From: Bacteroidota bacterium | Lineage (GTDB): Bacteria > Bacteroidota > Bacteroidia > Chitinophagales > Chitinophagaceae | Length of the DNA stretch: 7,126 nt | Reading direction: 5' to 3' | NCBI GenBank assembly: GCA_023391015.1 | Contig: JAEWBT010000002.1 | Span: 1-7,126, forward strand | In this document: piece by piece, positions 1-6,615 of the stretch | Position numbering within the stretch: the stretch's first letter is position 1 | Layout: every line of letters begins with the position of its first letter | Made by a program: the position numbers and the translations under genes | Notes under the pieces: generated by a model | What the model was told of the DNA's origin: nothing | The model's database searches: none | Seen by the model: the letters and a program-made list of their open reading frames with translations, nothing else

Positions 1-755
1 GTTTCCAGCTTGCGCTGCACCAGTTCCCGGAATTCGCCCAGCTCTTCATCGCTGTAGCGGTACACCGGGCCGAGGTCTTCGTGACGGTCCAGCAGCGAGC
101 GGGTCGTGTCCGGGCTGTAGTTGATCATCGTGCGGCTCACGTCTTCTTTCTTTTGCTCGGCCGGACGGTGAGCAATCACAATCGGTGCTTTTTTCGGCTC
201 CAGCGAAACCGTTGGACGCGGGGCCGGGCTGGGTTGCGGTGCGGGCTGGGTGCGGGCGGCAAAGGCAGCGGCAGTAATCACTTTCTTCACCGGCTCTTTT
301 GCTTTTTTGCTGCTTTTCTTGGGTGCAGGCTTGGTAGCAGGGGCAGCTTTTGTGGCAGCCTCCTTAGCAGGGGCAGCGGTTTTGGCAGCGGCTTCTTTAA
401 CCGGTGCTTTCTTAGCGGGTGTTTCCTTTTTAGCAACCGTTTCCTTTGCAGGCGCAGCCGCTTTCTTAGGTTCAGCCTTAGGTGCGGCGGCCTTTTTTTC
501 CGGAGTTGCCTTGGCTATTTTCTCGGTTGTATTTTCTTTTTTAGCAGTTGGGGCAGACGCAGCTTTTTTCGCCGGTGCTTTCTCGGTTACCGGAGTTTTT
601 GCTGCGGGCGCAGCCTTAGCGCCACTTTCCTTTTTAGAAGCGGTTTCTTTTGGAGTAGATTTTTCAATAGCCTTTGCAGCGGGTTTCGTTGCTTTTGCGG
701 GCGCTGCTTTCGCAGCCGCGTCGCTTTTAGAGGCCGGCTTGGTGACTTTAGCCAT
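1..755 (-). CDS. dksA: TraR/DksA-family transcriptional regulator with long Lys/Ala-rich N-terminal tail (3' end outside window)
   Basis: The minus-strand frame opens at ATG 755-753 and has no stop before position 1, giving 251 codons of a longer gene. Residues 1 to about 158 are a low-complexity tail built of KAAPAK, PAKKA and TAKKE-like units: I count 42 Lys and 50 Ala in the first 160 residues, as in histone H1-like tails. A Pro-rich linker (about 170-182) and a short ordered stretch follow. From about residue 232 the sequence YRYSDEELGEFRELVQRKLE matches the start of the DksA/TraR helical region in Bacteroidota proteins. The zinc finger that would settle the family lies beyond the window edge. 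DksA proteins bind the RNA polymerase secondary channel and tune initiation with ppGpp; whether this tailed version does so is inference. The start is 4 bases after the ileS stop (TAAAGCCATG) with no Shine-Dalgarno sequence, so translation is probably coupled to ileS. The order ileS then dksA-like gene is, as I recall, common in Bacteroidota. The tail may bind DNA or other polyanions. Confidence 0.85.
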   Translation of the reverse strand, partial: MAKVTKPASKSDAAAKAAPAKATKPAAKAIEKSTPKETASKKESGAKAAPAAKTPVTEKAPAKKAASAPTAKKENTTEKIAKATPEKKAAAPKAEPKKAAAPAKETVAKKETPAKKAPVKEAAAKTAAPAKEAATKAAPATKPAPKKSSKKAKEPVKKVITAAAFAARTQPAPQPSPAPRPTVSLEPKKAPIVIAHRPAEQKKEDVSRTMINYSPDTTRSLLDRHEDLGPVYRYSDEELGEFRELVQRKLE

Positions 756-759
756 GGCT

Positions 760-3700
760 TTAGGCAGAGGTTTTAGAGATAAAAACTTTTACAGTTGCGT
801 CGGCAACTTCAATGGCTTCGCCGCGCTCCGGAGTGGAAACCACCTCAAGATTGTCAGCGAGCACTTCTTCTTTGATATAGGACTCAAATGTGGCCAGTGC
901 AGGTTGTAATGCACTGCTTTCTTCGATTTCCAACGTGATGCGATCAGAGAGTTCCAGCCCCAGATCCTTGCGCATTTTTTGAATGCGGTTGACCAGTTCG
1001 CGGGCCGTTCCTTCAGCAACCAATTCTGGTGTCAGGGTCACGTCCAGGGCAGCGGTGAGCGTACCTTTGGACGCAATGCTCCAACCCGGCACGTCCTCGG
1101 CCAGAATGGAAACATCTTCCCCAAAAATCGTTGCCGTCGTGCCGTCGGGCAAGGTCAGGTCGTATTTGCCTTCGGCTTCCAGCTTGTTGATTTCGGTTGT
1201 TGGCAGGGCAGAGAGCAAGGCGGCGGCAGCTTTCATATTCGCGCCCAGCCGGCCACCAAGGGCTTTGAAATTGGGTTTTATTTTTTTCTGGATCAGTGTA
1301 TTGCCTTCTTCCAGGTATTCAAATTCCTTTACGTTCACTTCGGCGCGCACCAAATCTGCTACTGCTTCAATCTGCGTCCGCATTTTGGCATCCAACACCG
1401 GAATCAAAGCTTTTTGCAAAGGCTGACGGACTTTGATATTTGCCTTTTTGCGGATGGAAAGCAAGAGCGAGGACAGCTCCTGGGCGATGTGCGTCCGGGC
1501 TTCCAACTCCGTATCAATAAAGCTTTCGTTGGCTTGAGGAAAATCCGACAGGTGAACGGATTCGGCCATCTCGCTGCCTTCGCCACGCAGATTCCGCCAC
1601 AGCCAGTCAGCAAAGAACGGCGCAATCGGCGCGATGAGCTGCGACAGGGTTTTCAGGCACTCGAACAGCGTCTGGAAGGCGCTGACTTTATCTTCATTGT
1701 ACTCACCTTTCCAGAACCGGCGGCGGTTGAGGCGCACATACCAGTTACTAAGATTTTCATCCAAAAATTCCTCAATCAACCGGCCCGCAGTGGTCGGCTC
1801 GTAATCGTCGTAGGCGGCGGTTACTTTTTGTACCAGCGTGTGCAGCGCGGAAAGAATCCAGCGGTCGCTTTCCGGGCGGTCGGCGTGCGGAATCGCTGCT
1901 TCATTTCCGGAAAATCCGTCCACATTGGCGTAGAGCGCAAAGAACTGATAGGTGTTGAACAGCGTTCCGAAAAACTTGCGTTGCACCTCACCAATGCCGT
2001 CCAGGTCAAACTTCAGGTTGTCCCACGGCGAAGAGGCAGTCACAAGGTACCAGCGCGTAGCGTCGGCCCCGTACTGCGCAATGGTTTTGAACGGATCCAC
2101 CACGTTGCCGAGGCGCTTGCTCATTTTTTGCCCGTTCTTATCGAGCACCAGGCCGTTGGAAACCACCGTTTTGTAGGCAACGGAGTCAAACAGCAACACG
2201 CCGAGGGCGTGCAGCGTATAAAACCAGCCGCGTGTTTGGTCCACCCCTTCGGCGATAAAATCGGCTGGAAAGGCTTCGCCACTGTCAATTTTTTCCCCAT
2301 TCTCAAACGGGTAATGCCATTGCGCATACGGCATCGCGCCGCTGTCAAACCACACATCAATCAAATCCGGTTCGCGGCGCATCGGGCGGCCCCCGCTGTC
2401 CACAAGGATGATTTCATCCACAAACGGCTTGTGCAGGTCAAAATGCGTTTGGGTTTTATCGGCCAGTAAGGCGCCTAAATCCTCGGCAGTTGGGGCTTCT
2501 TTTCCGGAAAATTTGGCGGTTTGGGAAAGGCCCAAGGTTTTGTCCGCAGCCTGCATTTCGGCAATCAGTTCGGCAACCGAACCGATGCATTTAGTTTCCG
2601 GAAATGCGGCGTTTTCGGTTACCCAAACCGGCAATGGTGTACCCCAGTAGCGGCTGCGACTGAGGTTCCAGTCCACCATGTTTTCCAGCCAGTTGCCGAA
2701 GCGGCCTTCGCCGGTGGCAGCCGGTTTCCACTGAATGGTTTTATTCAGTTCCACCATGCGCTCTTTAGCAGCTGTCGTGCGGATAAACCACGCGTCGAGT
2801 GGGTAATACACAATCGGCTTGTCGGTGCGCCAGCAATGCGGGTAGCTGTGTTCGTATTTTTCTACTTTAAAGGCGTGACCGCTTGTTTTCAGCGCCACGG
2901 CAATATCCACGTCCACGTCTTTAAAGTCGGGCGCGTTGGTATAATCCTTCACATATCTTCCGGAAAGCTCGCCGAGGCCATCTACAAACTTGCCTTGCCG
3001 GTCTACAAGGTTGATAATGCCGAGGTTATTTTGCTTTCCAACTTTATAGTCATCTGCGCCAAACGCCGGAGCGGTATGCACGATGCCGGTCCCGTCTTCG
3101 GTAGTTACAAAGTCGCCGAGCACTACGCGGAACGGGTCGCCCCCACTCTTTTCCGCCGTGTTGGCTTCGTGGGGAATGAGCTGCTCGTAGCGCAGGCCTT
3201 CAATATCTTTTCCTTTGAAATGGGCCAGGATTTGCCACGGCAGCACCTTGCTTTCCTTGGTGTAGCCGCCAAAATCACCGTCTTTGCCTTCTTCCTTAAA
3301 ATATTTGTGTAGCAACGCTTCTGCCAACACCACCGCAACCGGCTCGGCGGTGTAGGGGTTGAAAGTCTGGACTAAAACATAGTCAATATTCGGTCCAACG
3401 GTCAGTCCAAGGTTGGATGGAAGCGTCCACGGCGTGGTCGTCCAGGCGAGAAAATAAGTAGGAAGATTTTCCGGAATTTGGAATTTGGCGTTTGAATCTT
3501 TTACCCGAAACATCGCCACCACCGTCGTGTCCTTGACGTTCTTATACGTGCCAGGCTGGTTCAGTTCGTGGCTCGAAAGGCCGGTGCCCGCTGCCGGACT
3601 ATACGGCTGAATGGAAACGCTTTTGTACAGCAAATCCTTTTCAAAGAGTTGCTTCAGGCACCACCACAGCGTTTCAATATACTTATTTTCAAACGTGATG

Positions 3701-4149
3701 TAGGGATGTTCCAGATCTACCCAATAACCAATCTGCTTCGTTAGGTCATCCCACTGCGACTTATAGCGCATCACAGCTTCGCGGCATTTCTGGTTGTATT
3801 CTTCCACCGAAATCTTGACGCCGATGTCTTCTTTGGTGATGCCCAGTTCTTTTTCCACCCCCAGCTCTACCGGCAGGCCGTGGGTATCCCAACCGGCTTT
3901 GCGCGCCACCTGAAACCCTTTCATGGTTTTGTAGCGACACACCAGATCCTTCAGCGTCCGGCTGATCACGTGGTGAATGCCGGGCAGGCCGTTGGCCGAG
4001 GGCGGGCCTTCGTAGAACACAAACGGGCGCGCACCATCCCGGTTGGAAACAGATTTCTTAAAAATATCCTCTGTTTGCCAAAAGTCCAGGATTTCCTGCC
4101 CGAAAGCAGCCGTATTTTGAAATTTGTATTCTGGAAAATTTTTTGCCAT
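760..4149 (-). CDS. ileS: isoleucyl-tRNA synthetase, IleRS2 (eukaryote-like) type
   Basis: A 1129-residue class I aminoacyl-tRNA synthetase that charges tRNA-Ile in the cytoplasm. The catalytic N-terminus has EGPPSANGLPGIHH (residues 47-60), where the HIGH signature should be; it reads G57-I-H-H60 instead of HxGH. The CP1 editing domain shows WTTTPWTLPSN (236-246) and GTGIVHTAPAFGADD (353-367), with the conserved Asp at 366/367. DVWFDSG is at 598-604 and the KMSKS loop is KMSKR (675-679). The helical anticodon-binding domain includes SNWYVRLNRRRFW (from 801). The C-terminal ~200 residues contain no Cys, so the C-terminal zinc finger of IleRS1 is absent; this and the length fit IleRS2, a type usually little sensitive to mupirocin. 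The ATG at 4149 gives the usual N-terminus (FPEYKFQNTAAFGQEILDFW) and has no clear Shine-Dalgarno sequence. It is first gene of an operon with the dksA-like gene. The many long plus-strand ORFs over this gene are codon-bias shadows. Confidence 0.98.
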   Translation of the reverse strand: MAKNFPEYKFQNTAAFGQEILDFWQTEDIFKKSVSNRDGARPFVFYEGPPSANGLPGIHHVISRTLKDLVCRYKTMKGFQVARKAGWDTHGLPVELGVEKELGITKEDIGVKISVEEYNQKCREAVMRYKSQWDDLTKQIGYWVDLEHPYITFENKYIETLWWCLKQLFEKDLLYKSVSIQPYSPAAGTGLSSHELNQPGTYKNVKDTTVVAMFRVKDSNAKFQIPENLPTYFLAWTTTPWTLPSNLGLTVGPNIDYVLVQTFNPYTAEPVAVVLAEALLHKYFKEEGKDGDFGGYTKESKVLPWQILAHFKGKDIEGLRYEQLIPHEANTAEKSGGDPFRVVLGDFVTTEDGTGIVHTAPAFGADDYKVGKQNNLGIINLVDRQGKFVDGLGELSGRYVKDYTNAPDFKDVDVDIAVALKTSGHAFKVEKYEHSYPHCWRTDKPIVYYPLDAWFIRTTAAKERMVELNKTIQWKPAATGEGRFGNWLENMVDWNLSRSRYWGTPLPVWVTENAAFPETKCIGSVAELIAEMQAADKTLGLSQTAKFSGKEAPTAEDLGALLADKTQTHFDLHKPFVDEIILVDSGGRPMRREPDLIDVWFDSGAMPYAQWHYPFENGEKIDSGEAFPADFIAEGVDQTRGWFYTLHALGVLLFDSVAYKTVVSNGLVLDKNGQKMSKRLGNVVDPFKTIAQYGADATRWYLVTASSPWDNLKFDLDGIGEVQRKFFGTLFNTYQFFALYANVDGFSGNEAAIPHADRPESDRWILSALHTLVQKVTAAYDDYEPTTAGRLIEEFLDENLSNWYVRLNRRRFWKGEYNEDKVSAFQTLFECLKTLSQLIAPIAPFFADWLWRNLRGEGSEMAESVHLSDFPQANESFIDTELEARTHIAQELSSLLLSIRKKANIKVRQPLQKALIPVLDAKMRTQIEAVADLVRAEVNVKEFEYLEEGNTLIQKKIKPNFKALGGRLGANMKAAAALLSALPTTEINKLEAEGKYDLTLPDGTTATIFGEDVSILAEDVPGWSIASKGTLTAALDVTLTPELVAEGTARELVNRIQKMRKDLGLELSDRITLEIEESSALQPALATFESYIKEEVLADNLEVVSTPERGEAIEVADATVKVFISKTSA

Positions 4150-4177
4150 ATGGCAGCAGCCCCCTTAATTTTGGGCG

Positions 4178-4208
4178 CGAAGGTAAGCATTTTTTACTAA
4201 AGTCTAAA
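4178..4208 (-). promoter_or_regulatory. candidate Bacteroidota-type promoter of ileS
   Basis: Read on the minus strand, TACCTTCG (4185-4178) matches the Bacteroidota -7 element TAnnTTTG at all fixed positions but one. A TTTAG sits at 4208-4204, 18 bases upstream, where the -33 TTTG-like element is expected. Transcription would start around 4170-4175, leaving a leader of 20-25 bases before the ileS ATG. There is no room for a T-box or other leader structure. This is a motif match only. Confidence 0.5.
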
Positions 4209-4239
4209 GATCTTCCGGCGAAAAGACACGGTCTAAAGA
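4196..4239. repeat. three heptamers (A/T)CTAAAG in the divergent ileS / oxidoreductase intergenic region
   Basis: The copies are ACTAAAG (4196-4202), TCTAAAG (4203-4209) and TCTAAAG (4232-4238). The last two extend to an identical 9-mer GTCTAAAGA (4202-4210 and 4231-4239), 29 bases apart start to start. The middle copy overlaps the possible -33 element of ileS, and the third overlaps the Shine-Dalgarno-like stretch of the plus-strand oxidoreductase gene. They could be operator half-sites shared by the two divergent genes, but an AT-rich coincidence cannot be excluded. Confidence 0.4.
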
Positions 4240-4252
4240 AGGTACTGATTTG
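4235..4252 (+). promoter_or_regulatory. Shine-Dalgarno-like AAAGAAGG before a TTG start
   Basis: AAAGAAGG (4235-4242) lies 7 bases before TTG 4250. An in-frame TAA at 4235-4237 excludes any further upstream start, and the next residues already form the Rossmann strand of the FAD domain. TTG at 4250 is therefore the only sensible initiation codon. A purine-rich site is unusual in Bacteroidota and may compensate for the weak start codon. Confidence 0.55.
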
Positions 4253-5305
4253 AATGTATTAATTATTGGCGGTGGATTGAGTGGCATTCTGGTGAGCGCG
4301 GCGTTGCGGCAGCAGGGCATTGCTCATAATTTGGTAGAATCCGGTGCCCCTTGGACGGGCAGCCGGGCTTCCAGCGGCATCCTGAATCCGGTGATGGGCC
4401 GCAAGCGGCAGTTAGTCGCCGATTACGAAACGTTGATGGCAACCTGTACCGATGCTTACAGGTATCTATCGCAGCTATTGGCCGAATTTTTCTTTCAACC
4501 CGTTCAAATCACCGAGGTGATTTCCGGAAATAAGGCGGTTTCTTTTTTTAAAGAAAAGACCCGGCACTATCCGGACTTCCTACAAATGGAGGCAACGGCG
4601 CAGGCACTTCCTACCTTTTTCAACCTTACCAATGAGGATTGTATTGGGATTACCGACCGCGCCTACGTCCTGCAAACAGTCTTATTGCAAAAGCGCTATC
4701 TGGAATTATTGGAAAAGGAAGGCCGCCTTATAAAAGCCATTTTCCACCCACAGAACGAACCGGTTTCTGAAAGCGATTTTGAATTTCAAGGAAGAATCTA
4801 CACCCATATTATCTACTGCAACGGACAAACATTTCCGGAAATTCCGGCTTTGGAAGCCCTCCCGCTCTCGCTGAATAAGGGGCAGGCCCTGGTTCTGGAG
4901 ATAGATGCCCCTTTGCCTCGTAACAGGGTCTTTAAATTCGGGAAAGGACTTACCCTTTGCCCCTGGGGCGAAAAAGGCTGGTGGGCGGGCGCTTCGTTTG
5001 AATGGACGTATGCCACCGAAAATCCAACAGCTGATTTTTTAACCGAGATGACTCCACGATTGGGAAAAGTTCTAAAAGTGCCCTTCCGGGTGGTAACGCA
5101 ACTTGCCGGCTTCCGGGTTTCCACCCAAGACCGGCGGGCCGTGGCAGGTTGGACGCCTCAAAACCGCCGCGTTGGATTCGTAACCGGATTGGGCACCAAA
5201 GGGGTATTGCAGGCCCCACGGGCAGCGGCAGAAGTCGTTAATCAGTTGGTAAACCCAGGCATCAGCGGAAATTTGTTTAAACCATCGCGATTTGGGGGTG
5301 TTTAA
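4250..5305 (+). CDS. DAO-family FAD-dependent oxidoreductase
   Basis: A 351-residue flavoprotein, probably cytoplasmic, with no signal peptide or membrane segment. It starts directly with the FAD-binding Rossmann unit: VLIIGGGLSG (residues 3-12, GxGxxG type) and, at the end of the second strand, Glu30, expected to hold the FAD ribose. SRASSGILNPVMGRKR (38-53) resembles the ASG..NP..GRR segment of D-amino acid oxidase-like enzymes such as ThiO, DadA and the C-terminal half of MnmC. The C-terminus has the second FAD-contact region, GFRVSTQDRRAVAGW (287-301) and GLGTKG (313-318). The family oxidises C-N bonds of amino acids or modified nucleosides. The substrate cannot be read here, and the lack of an MnmC methyltransferase partner argues only weakly against tRNA modification. 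The start is TTG. The gene is divergent from ileS, and its TAA overlaps a downstream ATG by one base (TAATG at 5303-5307), though that ATG may not be the true start of the next gene. Confidence 0.88.
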   Translation: MNVLIIGGGLSGILVSAALRQQGIAHNLVESGAPWTGSRASSGILNPVMGRKRQLVADYETLMATCTDAYRYLSQLLAEFFFQPVQITEVISGNKAVSFFKEKTRHYPDFLQMEATAQALPTFFNLTNEDCIGITDRAYVLQTVLLQKRYLELLEKEGRLIKAIFHPQNEPVSESDFEFQGRIYTHIIYCNGQTFPEIPALEALPLSLNKGQALVLEIDAPLPRNRVFKFGKGLTLCPWGEKGWWAGASFEWTYATENPTADFLTEMTPRLGKVLKVPFRVVTQLAGFRVSTQDRRAVAGWTPQNRRVGFVTGLGTKGVLQAPRAAAEVVNQLVNPGISGNLFKPSRFGGV

Positions 5306-5351
5306 TGCCCCAAATCGCCCAGGCGGCGGCACAAACGCTCCCTTTTTACGC

Positions 5352-5359
5352 TACATTTG
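5352..5359 (+). promoter_or_regulatory. candidate -7 element TACATTTG for the small downstream gene
   Basis: TACATTTG is an exact match to the Bacteroidota -7 consensus TAnnTTTG and lies 35 bases before ATG 5395. No convincing TTG or TTTG is seen about 19 bases upstream, so the -33 element is weak or missing. The site falls inside the longer version of the small ORF (from 5305). This is one reason to prefer the ATG at 5395. Confidence 0.4.
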
Positions 5360-5394
5360 CCTTGATAATTTTAGACTGCAATCTGGAATCCCAT

Positions 5395-5646
5395 ATGAAC
5401 AACGCTGGAACAGAAAAACGGTTTGTGATTGCAGTGGTTTGTCCAGACGCGACCTTTAGCCACTTGCTACAGGAAGCCCAACGCCACAACCTGACAATTC
5501 TGGAAATGGTGCCTTTCCGAAAAGATGCCACCGATTTATCGGCGCAGATTCAAGCCGGTCGCCCGGTGCTTTTTGTGTATAGCGATGGGAAATCCATGCT
5601 GGCGCAATCAGAAGCCGAGATTCAGCAGGGCCTTTCGCTGTGTTGA
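5395..5646 (+). CDS. small protein of unknown function (83 aa; alternative start 5305 gives 113 aa)
   Basis: I do not recognise this protein. From ATG 5395 it reads MNNAGTEKRFVIAVVCPDAT, then an amphipathic segment (FSHLLQEAQRHNLTILEMVPF), an acidic/polar middle and GRPVLFVYSDGKSM before the end. It is soluble-looking, with alternating beta (FVIAVVC, VLFVYS) and helical stretches, two Cys (one at the C-terminus) and no signal peptide. The frame also reaches ATG 5305, which overlaps the oxidoreductase stop as TAATG. That 30-residue extension (including FYATFALIILDCNLESH) reads like translated promoter and leader DNA and contains TACATTTG. The short form is preferred on that basis, but TAATG coupling makes the long form possible. 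It lies downstream of the oxidoreductase and ends 32 bases from the convergent surface-protein gene. Confidence 0.65.
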   Translation: MNNAGTEKRFVIAVVCPDATFSHLLQEAQRHNLTILEMVPFRKDATDLSAQIQAGRPVLFVYSDGKSMLAQSEAEIQQGLSLC

Positions 5647-5656
5647 GCCTGCCGCG

Positions 5657-5668
5657 ATTTCCGGAAAT
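5657..5668. repeat. intergenic copy of the iterated palindrome, ATTTCCGGAAAT
   Basis: A perfect 12-base palindrome in the 32-base gap between the convergent genes ending at 5646 and 5679. It is the only copy of the TTTCCGGAAA family in this window outside a gene, so here amino-acid coding cannot explain it. With no loop it would make a poor hairpin, so it is not called a terminator. Confidence 0.7.
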
Positions 5669-5678
5669 TAAGTCCTTC

Positions 5679-6614
5679 TTATTGCTTTATCAGTCGCAAC
5701 GTATTGCCATCGGCAAGGCGCAACAGATACACGCCCACGGCCCACTCCCGGATATCCAGCACCGTTTCTTCTTCTAAAACAAACGAGGTCATCATCCGGC
5801 CATCGGTGCTCCACACGCTGGCCCGGCTGCCTTCCAGGGTTTTATCCCTGCAAACAACCCGTAGCTTTTCAGTAGCCGGATTGGGGGCCAGTTCGACGCT
5901 AGCGCCCCTATCGCCACGGCCTTTCACCAACACAACAGGACTGTAGGTCATTTTTCCTACTTCTTTTACCTGCAAGCGATAATAGTTATCTCCTGCCAGG
6001 GGCGCGGTATCCATAAAACGATACACACTGCCAACGCCTTTTCCGGAAATCACGCCGATAGAAGTAAAGCTCTTGGCATCGCCACTGCGCTCCATAGCAA
6101 AGCTTGTTTCTGCTTCTTCTTCGCCCGTCGCCCAGTCCAGTTGATTGGTAGTTTCTCCAACACGGCGGGCGCTGAAGTGCAGCAGTTCCAACGGCAAGGG
6201 CGTAGAAAGAGCGCTGGTAACAAAGAACCCCGAGAAGCCCGTTACCGGAAAGGTTACTTCCCAGCGGGAAAGAACCGTGTTCCAGGCTACGCTGGTAGGG
6301 GTAATCAATATTTTTTTCGGCCCCGTGCCGTTCCAACCACTGTAACTGTTCGGATCTCCCGTAGCCGAGGTGCCGTGCTCTTGGGTCACGCGCAGGTTGG
6401 CTTTATAATTGGCCACATCCGTTCCATCCATTGGCAACGGCGGCAGACTTCCCCGCGCGGTGTTGTAATCATCAAAATCGGCCTGGGTGAAGTAGAGCGT
6501 GATCTGCGCAGTAGCCGCATCGGGATTGGTGGCCGGGGAAATGTTGTAATAACGACGCACATACGCGGTCTGGTTGGCGCTGGGTGCGGTACCCTGCACA
6601 TACACTTTCGGCAA
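5679..6614 (-). CDS. T9SS type A sorting domain surface protein, 5'-truncated
   Basis: The C-terminal part of a secreted Bacteroidota surface protein. Residues 1-135 form a beta-rich region (YVRRYYNISPATNP, ITLYFTQADFDDYN, RWEVTFPVTGFSGFFV), a block common near the end of such proteins. Residues 140-230 are an FN3-like domain (LPLELLHFSARR ... NYYRLQVKEVG). Residues 238-311 are the type A sorting signal, with ELAPNPATEKLRV and the end WAVGVYLLRL ... RLIKQ, which directs export through the type IX system and anchoring at the cell surface. What is missing is the front: no signal peptide, and TTG 6614 lies inside a beta strand, so it is not a credible start. The frame is open for 20 more codons to a TGA at 6677-6675, but homology-like sequence fades near 6620-6635, where plus-strand glycosyltransferase coding begins. 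A recombination or assembly junction most likely cut the gene, and it is probably non-functional as it stands. The stop TAA is at 5681-5679. Confidence 0.8.
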   Translation of the reverse strand: MPKVYVQGTAPSANQTAYVRRYYNISPATNPDAATAQITLYFTQADFDDYNTARGSLPPLPMDGTDVANYKANLRVTQEHGTSATGDPNSYSGWNGTGPKKILITPTSVAWNTVLSRWEVTFPVTGFSGFFVTSALSTPLPLELLHFSARRVGETTNQLDWATGEEEAETSFAMERSGDAKSFTSIGVISGKGVGSVYRFMDTAPLAGDNYYRLQVKEVGKMTYSPVVLVKGRGDRGASVELAPNPATEKLRVVCRDKTLEGSRASVWSTDGRMMTSFVLEEETVLDIREWAVGVYLLRLADGNTLRLIKQ

Positions 6615-6615
6615 T

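Larger units (their letters stand above)
1904..6049. repeat. dispersed highly iterated palindrome TTTCCGGAAA (7 exact copies; 9 of core TTCCGGAA)
   Basis: Exact 10-mers lie at 1904-1913, 2501-2510, 2595-2604, 4521-4530, 4832-4841, 5658-5667 and 6040-6049. Two more copies of the 8-base core are at 2958-2965 and 3469-3476. Five copies lie in ileS, two in the oxidoreductase, one in the T9SS gene and one between genes. In genes they are read in two frames: as (F/I/L)SG(N/K/R), for example FSGN and ISGK, and as (F/I)PE. At equal base frequencies one expects about 0.007 of the 10-mer and 0.1 of the core in 7.1 kb. None lies before 1904 or after 6049. The function is unknown; the core contains TCCGGA. 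Confidence 0.8.

Noticed and set aside
81..909. Two plus-strand open frames rich in Phe/Arg/Cys or Ala/Phe opposite the dksA tail
   Set aside because: They are the antisense of the Lys/Ala-rich repeats (AAA/AAG and GCN codons reversed) and have no independent coding features.
979..2469. Long plus-strand open frame (496 codons) antisense to ileS
   Set aside because: The translation is rich in Arg, His, Gln and Gly with no domain-like pattern and lies wholly over the certain ileS gene. It is a codon-bias shadow, as are the other plus-strand frames between 979 and 4200.
4150..4249. T-box or other riboswitch controlling ileS
   Set aside because: The region is only 100 bases, shared with a divergent gene, and the likely leader is 20-25 bases long. 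No T-box consensus is visible.
5657..5668. Rho-independent terminator between the convergent genes
   Set aside because: The only palindrome in the 32-base gap has no loop and no T-run. It belongs to the dispersed TTTCCGGAAA family.
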